Positions 18,199 to 27,708 are shown, counted from the stretch's first letter. The stretch: 64,000 bases of DNA from Achromobacter sp. UMC71 (GCF_014170305.1 NZ_LZZT01000047.1:62001-126000), one strand, 5' to 3'. The notes: generated by a model from the sequence alone, not told the origin. Made by a program: numbers and translations.

Positions 18199-19370
18199 GC
18201 GTCGCTCCTTGCCAGGATGGCCGCGGCGGTGCACAGCCCGCGGTCGTAATTGATCATGCCGAAGCCACTGACCAGGCCCAGGCGTGCGTCGGCCACCTGG
18301 GTGCCGCCCGCCGTGCCGGTCAGTTGGCGCAAGGCCTCGACCATGCCCAGGTAGCCGCCGGCCGCGCCCGCCTGGCCCACCGACAACTGGCCGCCGTTGG
18401 TGTTGAAGGGCAGGCTGCCGTCCACCGTGAAGGTATTGGCGCGCACGAACTCGGGCGCCGCGCCCTTGGCGCAAAAGCCCAGGTCTTCCATCTGCATCAG
18501 GTTGATGACCGGGTAGTCGTCGTAGGCCTGCAGGAAATCCATGTCGGCCGGCGCGGCGTTCGCCATGCCATAGAGTTCGTCGATGTCCACGGTCCAGCCG
18601 CCGCGGGTCTGGATCGGGTCCTCGATCCAGGCGTTGTGGCGCTCGATGGTGGACAGGATGCGGGCGTAGGGCAGGCCCAGCGCGTTTGCGCGGGCCTCGG
18701 ACATGACCAGGAAACCGTCGGCGCCCGCGCAAGGCATGACGCAATCGAACAGGTGGATCGGGTCGGCGATGACACGCGCGTCCAGGTATTGGGCCAGCGT
18801 CAGCGGCTTTTTCATCAGCGCGGGCGGGTAGCGCAGGGCGTTGTCGCGCTGGGCCACGCAGACCTTGCCGAAGTCCTCGCGGGTGGCGCCGGTGGCGCGC
18901 ATGTAGTGGGCCGTCAGCAGTGCGAAGCTGGCGTTGGGGCCGCCTGCGCCGTAAGGATAGACGGCGTCCTGCGCAAAGCGCGAGAACTGGCTGACCGTGT
19001 TGCGGAACGAGTCCACCTGGTTGGTGTCGCCGGCGATGCAGGCGACGATGCTGGCGTCGCCCGCCTGCACCGCGCGCGCGGCGCGGCGCAAGGCGGCCAC
19101 GCCGCTGGCGCCGCCCATCGGAATGTGATCGAGCCAGCGCGGGCTCATGCCCAGATGCTGCACCAGGCCCACGGCGGTGTCCGGCGCCAGCGTGAAGCTG
19201 GACACGCACAGGCCGTCGACATCCGTCTTGGCGATGCCGGCCTGGCGGATCAGCGCGGCCAGCGCCCGGCCCAGCCAGCCATGCGCGGCCAGCGTCGAAT
19301 AGCGCTCGTACGGAATGCTGACGGGCAGGGCCGCCACCACGCCGTCGTAGCGGGCGCGCGGGGCGGTCAT
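18195..19370 (-). CDS. Thiolase-fold protein lacking the canonical catalytic Cys and His (probable aldolase/thiolase partner of DUF35)
   Basis: A 391-residue SCP-x/Ltp2-type thiolase. The fold signatures are clear: MGGASGVAALRRA at 85-97 and NTNGGQLSVGQAGAAGG at 323-339. The nucleophile position of CxSG is G87, the usual His of the NxxGGxxxxGH motif is Q333, and the C-terminal Cys loop reads VSGFGMINYDRG with Y375. Retro-aldolases of the Ltp2 family are known to lack the thiolase Cys and to use Tyr residues instead, so carbon-carbon cleavage by a retro-aldol route is more likely than Claisen thiolysis. It overlaps its DUF35 partner and the CoA ligase by 4 bp each. The substrate is unknown. 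Confidence 0.85.
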   Translation of the reverse strand: MTAPRARYDGVVAALPVSIPYERYSTLAAHGWLGRALAALIRQAGIAKTDVDGLCVSSFTLAPDTAVGLVQHLGMSPRWLDHIPMGGASGVAALRRAARAVQAGDASIVACIAGDTNQVDSFRNTVSQFSRFAQDAVYPYGAGGPNASFALLTAHYMRATGATREDFGKVCVAQRDNALRYPPALMKKPLTLAQYLDARVIADPIHLFDCVMPCAGADGFLVMSEARANALGLPYARILSTIERHNAWIEDPIQTRGGWTVDIDELYGMANAAPADMDFLQAYDDYPVINLMQMEDLGFCAKGAAPEFVRANTFTVDGSLPFNTNGGQLSVGQAGAAGGYLGMVEALRQLTGTAGGTQVADARLGLVSGFGMINYDRGLCTAAAILARSDA

Positions 19371-20998
19371 CGGGCAGGCTCCTGACGCTTTTTCATGGCG
19401 GTGGTGTCGACGCAGCAGGGCGTGCCCGGCAACGTCGGCGCCAGCGTCTTCATTTCGCCGCGCTGGATCTTGTTGGTGGTAGTGAGCGGCAGGCTGTCGA
19501 CAAAGGCGACATAGCCGGGCGCCTTGTAGTAGGCCAGCTGCTGCAGGCTCCATTGCACGATGCCGCGGGCGGCGTCGGCGCGGGCCGCGTCGCTGGCGGG
19601 CGGGGTTTCGGCGACGATGCAGGCCAGCACCTCGTCGCCGCGTACCGGGTCGGGCACGGCGGCAACCGCCACGGCCTTGACCAGCGGATGCTGCAGCAGC
19701 ACGCTTTCCACTTCCACTGCCGAGATGTTCTCGCCGCTGCGGCGGATCACGTTTTTCTTGCGGTCGACAAAGCGCAGCGCGCCGTCGGCCTCGCGCCGCA
19801 CGATGTCGCCGGTATGGAACCAGCCGCCTGCCCAGGCCTGGTCGGTGGCCTCCGCGTCCTTCAGGTACCCGGCGAAAAAGCCGTAGCGCGGATCGGCGCC
19901 GGCATGGCGCACCAGCAACTCGCCCGGTTCACCGGCCGCCGCCTCGCCGCCATGATCGGCCACGATGCGCACTTGCACATCGTCTTCCTCGGCGCCGAAG
20001 CAGCTTTCGCCGATATGGCGCGGTTCCTTGTTGGCGATGATGACGGCGCCCGCGCCCGTCTCCGTCATGGCCCAGGCCTCCAGCAGCGGAAAGCCGAAGC
20101 GTTCCTCGAACGGTTGCTGCAGCTTGCGGTCCACGCCCGCGCCGAAGCCGAAGCGGATGGCGGGCTGGCGGTCTTGCGCGGACGGTTCGGCCTTCATCAG
20201 GATGGCGGGCATCACGCCCAGGTAATGCAGCACGGTGGCGCCGGAGTCGCGCACGCTGTCCCACCAGGTCTTGGGATGGAAGCGATCCAGCGGAATCAGG
20301 CAGCCTCCGGTCAGCACCATGGCCATGGCGGAATAGGCCATGGCGTTCATGTGTACCAGGGGCAGCGGCGTGAGCATGCGTTCCTGCCCCGGGCGCAGCG
20401 CGGCCAGGCCGCCGATGCGGGCGTACCAGCCGCCGGCGTGCAGGAAGTAGCGGTTAGGCAGGATGCAGCCCTTGGGCCGCCCGGTCGTGCCCGACGTGTA
20501 TAGCAGCGCGCATTCGGTCAGTTCATCGGGCGCGCCGGTCAGCGGCGCGGCGAACGGCGCGGCTGGCGGCGCATCGTGCGGGGCCATCACGCGCAGCGGG
20601 CGGCCGGCGCGCTCGGCCGCGGCCAGCAGCTCGGCATGGCGTTCGGGCAGCGCCACCGCCAGCGCGATCTCGGAGTGACCCGTCAGGTATTCCAGTTCGG
20701 CCGCGCGCAGGTCGGGGTTGATCGGCACCACCGACACGCCCAGGGCGTTCAGCGCGAACCAGTGCAGGAAGAAGGCGGGGCGGTTTTCCAGCAACAGGCC
20801 GGCGCGGTGGCCGTGGCCGTAGCCGGCGCGCGCATAGGCGGCGCGCAGCGTTTCGATGGCGCTGGCCGCCTGGGCGTAGCCCAGTTCGCCGGGGCCGATG
20901 GCGTAGGCCTCGGCGGTTTCGGGCAGGATGCACAGGAAGGGCCTGGCGCCGTGGCGGGCCGCGGTGTCGCGGAAAGCCTGATGGACGGTGGTGCTCAC
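19367..20998 (-). CDS. AMP-forming acyl-CoA synthetase (aryl/alkyl-acid CoA ligase)
   Basis: A 543-residue ANL-superfamily ligase that activates a carboxylic acid as its CoA thioester with ATP. The P-loop-like motif LLYTSGTTGRPKG is near residue 167, with AWAMTETGAG around 310, WFHTGDIVRR around 398 and the hinge/core VDRKKNVIRRSGENIS. The C-terminal Lys is in LPLTTTNKIQRGEM. It resembles the crotonobetaine/carnitine-CoA ligase branch. It lies 9 bp after the Rieske beta gene and overlaps the thiolase-fold gene by 4 bp, so CoA activation likely follows ring oxidation and precedes chain cleavage. Confidence 0.92.
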   Translation of the reverse strand: MSTTVHQAFRDTAARHGARPFLCILPETAEAYAIGPGELGYAQAASAIETLRAAYARAGYGHGHRAGLLLENRPAFFLHWFALNALGVSVVPINPDLRAAELEYLTGHSEIALAVALPERHAELLAAAERAGRPLRVMAPHDAPPAAPFAAPLTGAPDELTECALLYTSGTTGRPKGCILPNRYFLHAGGWYARIGGLAALRPGQERMLTPLPLVHMNAMAYSAMAMVLTGGCLIPLDRFHPKTWWDSVRDSGATVLHYLGVMPAILMKAEPSAQDRQPAIRFGFGAGVDRKLQQPFEERFGFPLLEAWAMTETGAGAVIIANKEPRHIGESCFGAEEDDVQVRIVADHGGEAAAGEPGELLVRHAGADPRYGFFAGYLKDAEATDQAWAGGWFHTGDIVRREADGALRFVDRKKNVIRRSGENISAVEVESVLLQHPLVKAVAVAAVPDPVRGDEVLACIVAETPPASDAARADAARGIVQWSLQQLAYYKAPGYVAFVDSLPLTTTNKIQRGEMKTLAPTLPGTPCCVDTTAMKKRQEPAR

Positions 20999-21007
20999 AA
21001 GCCGCTC

Positions 21008-21499
21008 CTACATGAACAGTTGGATGTTGCCGAAGGCGGCGTCGCAATTGACCAGGTCAACGCGTTTCAGGCGAATCCGCAGCGCGCCGTCCTGCTCCAC
21101 CAGATGGTGGGTCGTCCAGCCGGCGTACAGGGTCTGCGCGTCCTGGCGGGTTTCGACATAGTGGAAGGCGGTGCGCAGTACGTGGCGGCCTTCGTCGGGC
21201 GCCGATTCCGGATGGCCGCGCTCGATCGTGGGCGCCTGCAGCAGGTGGTGGCAGCGGCTCTTGGGCTGTTGCGAAAAGGTACGCTGGCCAGCCAGCCGCT
21301 CGACCCGCACGCGCAGCAGCAGTTTGTCTTCGTACATCAGCGAGGCGTGCAGCTTGGCGTCCGTCTGACCGTGCGCCAGCGGCATCCAGTAGTAGCCGTC
21401 CTCGGTATACAGGTCCAGCCAGTCCTCGAAGCGCAGCTCGTCGAGCAGGCGCGCTTCGGCGTAGACGAAATCGATCAACTCGCGGTCGGTGAAACTCAT
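21008..21499 (-). CDS. Aromatic-ring-hydroxylating dioxygenase, beta (small) subunit
   Basis: A 163-residue small subunit of a Rieske non-heme iron oxygenase, with the family pattern FVYAEARLLDELRFEDWLDLYTEDGYYWMP. The fold is a cone-shaped alpha+beta barrel related to NTF2 and carries no metal ligands. It stabilises the alpha-subunit trimer. It overlaps the alpha gene by 4 bp (ATGA), which favours equal synthesis. Length is typical of the benzoate/anthranilate-type small subunits. Confidence 0.92.
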   Translation of the reverse strand: MSFTDRELIDFVYAEARLLDELRFEDWLDLYTEDGYYWMPLAHGQTDAKLHASLMYEDKLLLRVRVERLAGQRTFSQQPKSRCHHLLQAPTIERGHPESAPDEGRHVLRTAFHYVETRQDAQTLYAGWTTHHLVEQDGALRIRLKRVDLVNCDAAFGNIQLFM

Positions 21500-22815
21500 G
21501 CCGCCTCCGTCTGCGTCATGTAGCGGCCCCAGGCGCGGTACTGGTTGCGCATCTGCCATTCGTTGGTGCCGTTGGTGGTGACGTTCCTGCGCCCGATTTC
21601 GTCGGGCGAGTACAGCCGGCCAACGTTGACCCAGTCGCGGGCCCGCGATTGCAGGCCGTCCTGCGCGCGTTCGTACATTTCCAGGTCGTCGTGGCCGACC
21701 ACGGACGTGGGGGCGTTGATCAACCGGTTGTACATGAGGGTGCGTTCCAGCAGCAGGTCGGGCGCGCCCACCAGGCGGAAGGTCCAGGATTCGACCAGCG
21801 TGCGGTCGGCGGCAATCGGCTTGAACACGCGCAGTGTCTGGATCGGGCCCTTGACCATGATGTTGGGGAAATACACCGTGTTGTGGCGCACGTCGCCCAG
21901 GATCTGGCTGGCGCGTTCCTCGCCATAGGCCGACACCATGGATTCCCAGTAGCCTGGAATGCCGGAGTAGGAGGCGTGGATCGAATCCGACACGCCCGTG
22001 TGGCCGTGGCCATTTTCCCAGACGCGGATGCCCATGTTCTCGAAGAACTCGTAGGGCGAGATGAACGGCGCGAACAGTTCCACCGCCATGGGCTTGGGCG
22101 TGCCGGCCGGGGCGGCTTCCCAGACCTTGACCGCGGTGCCGGCCGACGACTCGTGCGCCACCATCGGGTGGCAGGTGTCGGTCTGGTTGTCCACCAGCAT
22201 CTTCCAATTGCAGCGATGCATATAGCGCAGCACGCCGCCGGCCACTTCGAGCCGCCCCTCGGGTGAGCGGTCGACCATATTGTCCAGGGTCGACAGCGCG
22301 TCGCCGAAGAAGTCCTCGAACGACTGGCCTGCGGGGTTCAAGCGGCAGAACACGAAGCCGCGATGATTGCGCACGTCTTTCACGGCCGCCATCCCCTGGC
22401 TGGCTTCGCATTGCTCCAGACCGGTGTTCTCGTAGCCCTTTTTCAGGGGGATCGACAGCAGGCTGCCGTCGGTCTTGAAGGTCCAGGCATGGTAGGGGCA
22501 GCGGAAGAACTTGCCCGTATTGCCGCAGGCCTCGCCCGCCACCATGGTGCCCTTGTGCGGGCAGCGATTGTGCAGCACCCGCACGGTGCGGTCGCTGTGG
22601 CGCACCATCACCACCGGCTGGTTGCCGACGGTGGTGGTGATGTAGTCGCCGGGGTTAGGCACCTGGCTGTCGTGGCCGACGTAGACCCAGGTGTTGGCGT
22701 ACAGCCGTTCCATTTCCAGGTCGAACAGCTCCTGGTCAATGAACAGGTCCTTGTGCACCTCGGTCTCGCGCAGCAGGGCGCGGATGGCGTCGGGGTTGTC
22801 GCGGTATTTGGCCAT
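21496..22815 (-). CDS. Aromatic-ring-hydroxylating dioxygenase, alpha subunit (Rieske)
   Basis: The 439-residue catalytic subunit. The Rieske [2Fe-2S] ligands are C85, H87, C106 and H109 (NRCPHKG ... RCPYHAW). The mononuclear iron site has H216 and H221 in DNQTDTCHPMVAH, with D213 as the bridging carboxylate. A further Asp candidate is in VVGHDDLEMY. It takes electrons from the reductase encoded next upstream and inserts O2 into the aromatic substrate. The closest overall style is the benzoate/anthranilate and auxin-degradation Rieske enzymes, but the substrate cannot be read from the sequence. Confidence 0.93.
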   Translation of the reverse strand: MAKYRDNPDAIRALLRETEVHKDLFIDQELFDLEMERLYANTWVYVGHDSQVPNPGDYITTTVGNQPVVMVRHSDRTVRVLHNRCPHKGTMVAGEACGNTGKFFRCPYHAWTFKTDGSLLSIPLKKGYENTGLEQCEASQGMAAVKDVRNHRGFVFCRLNPAGQSFEDFFGDALSTLDNMVDRSPEGRLEVAGGVLRYMHRCNWKMLVDNQTDTCHPMVAHESSAGTAVKVWEAAPAGTPKPMAVELFAPFISPYEFFENMGIRVWENGHGHTGVSDSIHASYSGIPGYWESMVSAYGEERASQILGDVRHNTVYFPNIMVKGPIQTLRVFKPIAADRTLVESWTFRLVGAPDLLLERTLMYNRLINAPTSVVGHDDLEMYERAQDGLQSRARDWVNVGRLYSPDEIGRRNVTTNGTNEWQMRNQYRAWGRYMTQTEAA

Positions 22816-22840
22816 GCTTGTCTCCTTGCTGCGCCCGGCC

Positions 22841-23818
22841 CTACAGGTCCAGCACCAGGCGCGCCGACTTGGCGCGCGAGATGCAGATCTGGATGATCTT
22901 GCCGCTGGCTTTCTCGGTGTCCGACAGGTAGTAGTCGCGGTGGTCGGGCTCGCCTTCCAGCACGGTGGCCTGGCACACGCCGCATTCGCCGCGCTTGCAG
23001 TCGTACATGGGATCGCAGCCTTCTTCTTCCATGACGTCGACGATGGTCTTGTCGGCGGGAATCGTCAGTACCCGGCCGGATTGGCGCAGTTCGACCTCGA
23101 ATGGCTGGTCGCCGGCCTGCGGCGCGGCGCTGGCGAACAGCTCGAAGTGGATGTGGGCATCAGGCCAGTGACGCGCGCGGGCGCCCTGGATAACCGCGTC
23201 GATCAGGCCCTTGGGGCCGCACACGTACAGGTGCTGGCGCGGGTTGGCGGCATCCAGCAGGGCCTGCAGGTCGAAGCGGCACGACGGTTCGTCGTCAGCG
23301 TGCAAAGTCAGGGCGTCGCCGGCCAGTGCCTGCAGTTCCGGCAGGAACGCCAGCTGGTCGCGGCTGCGGCCGCTGTAGTGCAGGCGGAAAGCGCGGCCGG
23401 CGGATTTCAAGGCCGCCGCCATGGACGCGACCGGCGTGATGCCGATACCGCCCGCGATCAGCACCACCGGTTCGTCGCCGGCCGGGGATTCGTGCAGCGG
23501 AAAGTCGTTCTTGGGGCCTTCCACGGTCAGCGTGTCGCCCACCGCCAGCCCGTGCATGTGGCGCGAGCCGCCCTGGCTGGCTTCTTCCAGGCGCACGCCC
23601 AGGCGGTATTCGGTGGGTTCGGCATAGCGGCCGGCTTCGGCGGCCAGCTGTACCAGCGAATAGCAGCGCGGCTCGCACAGGCCGGGCACCGACACCTTCA
23701 AGTGGGCGCCGGGGCCGAAGGCAGGCAGGACGCCGCCGTCTTCGCGCGTCAGGCGCAGCGAGCGGATCAGGGGCGATTCCTGGCGGATCTCGCGGACGAT
23801 GAGTTTCAGGGTTTGCAC
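22841..23818 (-). CDS. Flavin reductase with C-terminal plant-type [2Fe-2S] ferredoxin domain
   Basis: A 325-residue oxygenase reductase of the phthalate-dioxygenase-reductase/VanB type. The FMN domain carries RCYSL (about residues 55-59). The NAD domain has VLIAGGIGITPVASM and YVCGPKG. The C-terminal ferredoxin has CKRGECGVC plus a last Cys in IIQICISRA, giving the Cx4Cx2C...C pattern. GTG 23818 is the likely start: it fits the family N-terminus (QTLKLIVREI) and lies 23 bp after iorB. It passes electrons from NAD(P)H to the Rieske alpha subunit next downstream. Confidence 0.9.
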   Translation of the reverse strand: MQTLKLIVREIRQESPLIRSLRLTREDGGVLPAFGPGAHLKVSVPGLCEPRCYSLVQLAAEAGRYAEPTEYRLGVRLEEASQGGSRHMHGLAVGDTLTVEGPKNDFPLHESPAGDEPVVLIAGGIGITPVASMAAALKSAGRAFRLHYSGRSRDQLAFLPELQALAGDALTLHADDEPSCRFDLQALLDAANPRQHLYVCGPKGLIDAVIQGARARHWPDAHIHFELFASAAPQAGDQPFEVELRQSGRVLTIPADKTIVDVMEEEGCDPMYDCKRGECGVCQATVLEGEPDHRDYYLSDTEKASGKIIQICISRAKSARLVLDL

Positions 23819-23841
23819 GGCGTTCGTCTCTATCTTGTGGG

Positions 23842-25398
23842 TCAGGCGGCCAATTTGTGGGCCAGCGTGTCGGCCAGCTGGCGTTCCATGGGGCCGCATT
23901 TCTCGTCGGCCAGCGCGGCTTCACGCAGCGACCGCAGCGACGCCGCGGCATCGGGCCGGCCAACCAGTTGCGCGGCCGCCGCGATCAGCTGGCGGTACTT
24001 GCCGCCGCCGCGCACGTGGGTGTCGCTATAGCCCTTGACCAGGCGGCGGCAGTTGACGGTTTCCACGGCCAGGTCGTAGTCGCGCGGCGCCAGGCTGGAT
24101 ATCAGATCCAGCCACTGCGTCAGCGCGGCCGATTCGATCTGGTGGCGCAGCGTGCGGCGGCGGAAACGCCGCATCCCGGCCAGCAGATACAGCATCATGA
24201 AGCCGCCCAGGGTGCCGCTTTGCATGCGCCGGCCCTTGCCCAGGCGCCGTTCGACGAAGCCGCCAAAACCTTTGGACTGCTCCAGCCACCGGCCCAGGCC
24301 CGCGGGCAGCGTGCCGCAGATCTCTTCCAGCCGTGGATGCATGAATTCGGTGGTGTAGACAAGCTGGTCCGGTTTGGCGCCGACTTCGCTGCGCACCCGT
24401 TCGAAGCGCGAGCCGCGCGTCTTCAGGTCGGCCACGCGGATCACGTCGTCGTACGCCATGGCCGTGGCCAGGTAGCGCGCGGCGGCGCAGGTCAGCGCCC
24501 ATTGCCTGGCCTCGCCGCCATGGCGCGCGTCCAGCTCGCGGATGTGCTGCATGCGGGCCAGGTAGTCCTGGGCATAGGCCAGGTCCTGGAATTCGATCTG
24601 GCGGCGCACGCCGGCCGCCAGCATGGGTTGGGCACAGGGCGGGAAATCGCGCGAAATGGTGTCCAGCAGCGCTTGCGTGCGCGGGCTGGCGGCGCGCGCG
24701 GGCAATGCCGGCACCGGACGCGTCAGGTCGATAGCGGCGGGTTGCGCGGGCGCCTGGTCGGCGGCTTCGAAGCCCAGCGCGAAAGCGCGCAGGCTGGCCT
24801 CGACGCCGACGCCGGCGCGGCGCACCGTGGCCTCAAAGTCGTCGCGCGAGAACGGCAGGGCGCCGCTGCCGGCTACCGCGCCGAACAGGCTGGCGCTGAT
24901 GACGCTGCCGGCCCGGTCGGCCAGGTCTTGCAGATCAAAGCACAGGAACCGGCGCGCGGCGGCGCGGCCGGCCTCGAGCACCTTGTTGGGATCGGCGATG
25001 CCGTTGCCGGGCGCCGACTTTTCGCTGACCGCGTAGCTGCGGTGCGACGAGGCGATCAGCACGCTGCGGTCGGGCGTGACCAGGCCGCGCTGGATAGCGC
25101 GGCCGCCTTCCATCAGCTCGGCCGCCACGACCAGGTCGACGTCGCCCGGCGTGGGCATCAGCGCCAGCGCGGGCGGACGGCCGGCGCGGGCCACATCGGC
25201 TTCCGGCAGCAGTTCCAGGTAATAGATGGTGGCGCCGGTGCGCTGGGCCACGCCGGGCACGGAAGTGGTCTGGGCCCACCAGCCGGCGTGCTCGGCCATG
25301 TCGACGATCCAGTCGGCCAGCACGCCGCCGCCTTGGCCGCCCATGGCCAGGATGGCGATCTTGATGGGAGTGCCTTGCTGCAATGCCACCGGGTTCAT
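23842..25398 (-). CDS. Indolepyruvate:ferredoxin oxidoreductase beta-type subunit (IorB-like, long form)
   Basis: A 518-residue protein. The N-terminal 190 or so residues are the pyruvate-ferredoxin-oxidoreductase gamma/IorB domain (ILAMGGQGGGVLADWIVD, GVAQRTGATIYYLE). The rest is a helical C-terminal extension, ending in a region with VETVNCRRLVKGYSDTH, that is usual in the large bacterial IOR proteins. With IorA it forms a 2-oxoacid:ferredoxin oxidoreductase that converts aryl-pyruvates to acyl-CoAs, or a related CoA-linked reaction. It begins 11 bp after the iorA stop. Presence beside a Rieske oxygenase is a hallmark shared with auxin-degradation loci. Confidence 0.88.
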   Translation of the reverse strand: MNPVALQQGTPIKIAILAMGGQGGGVLADWIVDMAEHAGWWAQTTSVPGVAQRTGATIYYLELLPEADVARAGRPPALALMPTPGDVDLVVAAELMEGGRAIQRGLVTPDRSVLIASSHRSYAVSEKSAPGNGIADPNKVLEAGRAAARRFLCFDLQDLADRAGSVISASLFGAVAGSGALPFSRDDFEATVRRAGVGVEASLRAFALGFEAADQAPAQPAAIDLTRPVPALPARAASPRTQALLDTISRDFPPCAQPMLAAGVRRQIEFQDLAYAQDYLARMQHIRELDARHGGEARQWALTCAAARYLATAMAYDDVIRVADLKTRGSRFERVRSEVGAKPDQLVYTTEFMHPRLEEICGTLPAGLGRWLEQSKGFGGFVERRLGKGRRMQSGTLGGFMMLYLLAGMRRFRRRTLRHQIESAALTQWLDLISSLAPRDYDLAVETVNCRRLVKGYSDTHVRGGGKYRQLIAAAAQLVGRPDAAASLRSLREAALADEKCGPMERQLADTLAHKLAA

Positions 25399-25409
25399 GG
25401 AGCGGGTCC

Positions 25410-27638
25410 TTACAGGGCGAATTTGGCCAGGCGCGCGGCGCGGCGCCGTTGCAGATAACCGATCACGCCCTGGCGCAGGCGCGCCAGGAAACGGTCGCGG
25501 CCGCTGGGGTTGTGCACGATGTCGGCGCGGTAGAAAGACGGGCACAGCACCGCGGCATGGGCGACTTCGCCGCAATTGCCGCAGCCTACGCAGCTGCTCT
25601 CCACATGGGCGACGGGGTCTTCCTTGAGCGGATCGCCGCTGTCTTTGACGGTTAGCGACGGGCAACCGGACAGCCGGATACAGGCGTGGTCGCCGGTGCA
25701 CACGTCGGGGTCGACGCCAAAGCGTTCCTTGACCACGCGCTTGCCTTCCTTGACCGCCTTGTTGAACAGCGGCTTGATGCGGCGCTGCTTGTTCAGCATG
25801 CATTCCGACTGGGCGATGATGACTTTGGGGCCCTTGATGTCGGTGGTCAGCGCTTCTTCGAGGGTGGCGCGGACCTTGGCCACGTCATAGGTGCGGTCCA
25901 GCGTGCGCACCCATTTCACGCCCACGCCGCGCACGGCCTGGTCGATGGGGTTGTTGGTGGACCGGTCGGGATTGTCGGCGCGAGAGGACAGGATGTCCTG
26001 CCCGCCCGTGGCCGAGGCGTAGAAATTGTCGACGATGACAATGACGCCGTCGTACTTGTTGAACACGGCGTTGCCGATGCCCGAGGCCAGGCCGTTGTGC
26101 CAGAAGCCGCCGTCGCCCATGATCGAGATCGGCCGCTTGGCCGCCGGCACGTTGAACGCGGCCGCGCTGGACGCGCCCAGGCCGTAGCCCATGGTGGTGG
26201 CGCCCAGGTTGAACGGCGGCAGGATCGAAAACAGGTGGCAGCCGATATCGCACGAGATATGGTGCTGGCCCAGCGTTTCCTGGGCCAGGGTCAGGGCCGA
26301 GAAGATAGGCCGCTCCGGACAGCCGGTACAGAAGCCGGCTGGGCGCGGCGGCACCACGGCGGCCAGGTCGGCCACTTGCTTGTGGAAGGTGATGGGCTGC
26401 TCGACCGGACGCGGCGCCGGCTTGGGCCGGGTGATTTCGGTGATCTCGAGCTGCGGGGCAGGGGCGGCGCCGCTGTCCGCGGCTACCGCCGGATGCGTCT
26501 GCAACGATTCCGGCCGTTCGCGCTTGAGGAATTCGCGCAGGCCATCGCGCATGACCTGGGTGGTGTATTCGCCCGCCATCGGCAGCACGTCCTTGCCGGA
26601 CAGGCGGGTGTCCACGCCCGCCTTGCGCAGCACCGCGTGCAGGTTCTGTTCCAGGTAGTCGGGCTGGCCTTCTTCCAGCAGCAGCACCGCGCGCTTGCCG
26701 CGGCAGAAGTCGATGACCTCGTCTTCGATGACGGGATAGGCCACGTTCATCACATACAGCGGAATGCGGCTGTTGCCGAAATTGTCGGCCAGGCCCAGCA
26801 GTTGCAGTGCCCGGATCACGCCGTTGTACAGGCCGCCCTGCAGGATCAGGCCGATATCGTCCTGGTCGCCGTCGAAGTGTTCGTTGAGCTTGTGCGCTTT
26901 GATATAGCGGATGGCGGCCGGCCAGCGTTCCTTGATCTTTTCCTGTTCATGCAGGAAGGAGGCGGGCGGCAGCACGATGCGGCTGGTGTCGCGCGCCGGG
27001 TTCTCCAGCGCCTCGGCCAGCGAGAACGCGGGCCGCTTGTTTTCCTTGGCGATGAAGCGGCCATGCACGTGGCAGCCGCGGATGCGCAGCTGCAGCATCA
27101 CCGGCGTCTTGCTGGCTTCGGACAGCGCGAAGCCGTCTTCCACCGCCTTGACCATGCTTTCCAGGTTGGGGCGCGGATCCAGCAGCCAGATCTGCGATTT
27201 CATGGCGAACGCGTGCGAGCGTTCCTGCATGATGGACGAGCCTTCGCCGTAGTCTTCGCCCACGATGACCAGCGCGCCGCCGGTGACGCCGCCCGAGGCC
27301 AGGTTGGCCAGCGCGTCGGACGCGACATTGGTGCCGACGGTGGATTTCCAGGTGACGGCGCCGCGTATCGGATACATGACCGACGCGGCCAGCGTGGCGG
27401 CGGCGGTGGCTTCGGACGCGCTGGCCTCGAAGTGCACGCCCAGCTCCTGCAGGATGTCGTTGGCGTCGGCCAGCACGTCCATCAGGTGCGAGATCGGCGA
27501 CCCCTGGTAACCGGCCACGTAGCCCACGCCGGATTGCAGCAGTGCCTTGGTGACGGCAAGAATGCCCTCGCCGCGGAACTCTTCGCCCGCGCCGATGCGC
27601 AACTGCTGGACTTCTTTCTTGAAAGACCTTTCAGCCAT
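25410..27638 (-). CDS. Indolepyruvate:ferredoxin oxidoreductase alpha-type subunit (IorA-like)
   Basis: A 742-residue TPP-dependent subunit. The N-terminal pyrimidine-binding domain shows GVGYVAGYQGSPISHLMD and a conserved Glu in HFEASASEATAAA. The TPP/Mg motif is GDGGFWHNGLASGIGNAVFN. The C-terminus carries a ferredoxin module with C647, C653, C659 and then C683, C686, C689, C699 (CVGCGNC...LCP). ATG 27638 is chosen for the GGAGGAG ribosome-binding site just upstream; the frame itself runs further. It is the first gene of the long catabolic run and starts about 90 bp after a near-consensus promoter. It works with the adjacent IorB. Confidence 0.9.
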   Translation of the reverse strand: MAERSFKKEVQQLRIGAGEEFRGEGILAVTKALLQSGVGYVAGYQGSPISHLMDVLADANDILQELGVHFEASASEATAAATLAASVMYPIRGAVTWKSTVGTNVASDALANLASGGVTGGALVIVGEDYGEGSSIMQERSHAFAMKSQIWLLDPRPNLESMVKAVEDGFALSEASKTPVMLQLRIRGCHVHGRFIAKENKRPAFSLAEALENPARDTSRIVLPPASFLHEQEKIKERWPAAIRYIKAHKLNEHFDGDQDDIGLILQGGLYNGVIRALQLLGLADNFGNSRIPLYVMNVAYPVIEDEVIDFCRGKRAVLLLEEGQPDYLEQNLHAVLRKAGVDTRLSGKDVLPMAGEYTTQVMRDGLREFLKRERPESLQTHPAVAADSGAAPAPQLEITEITRPKPAPRPVEQPITFHKQVADLAAVVPPRPAGFCTGCPERPIFSALTLAQETLGQHHISCDIGCHLFSILPPFNLGATTMGYGLGASSAAAFNVPAAKRPISIMGDGGFWHNGLASGIGNAVFNKYDGVIVIVDNFYASATGGQDILSSRADNPDRSTNNPIDQAVRGVGVKWVRTLDRTYDVAKVRATLEEALTTDIKGPKVIIAQSECMLNKQRRIKPLFNKAVKEGKRVVKERFGVDPDVCTGDHACIRLSGCPSLTVKDSGDPLKEDPVAHVESSCVGCGNCGEVAHAAVLCPSFYRADIVHNPSGRDRFLARLRQGVIGYLQRRRAARLAKFAL

Positions 27639-27708
27639 CTCGAACTCCTCCACGCGGACCGGCATCCGGGTCCTCAAGCGTTGCTGCTGCGCAGCAAGGC
27701 CACGTCAC

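Noticed and set aside
19367..20998. Naming the CoA ligase as phenylacetate-CoA ligase
   Set aside because: Motifs show the ANL family but not the PaaK length or signature; substrate left open.
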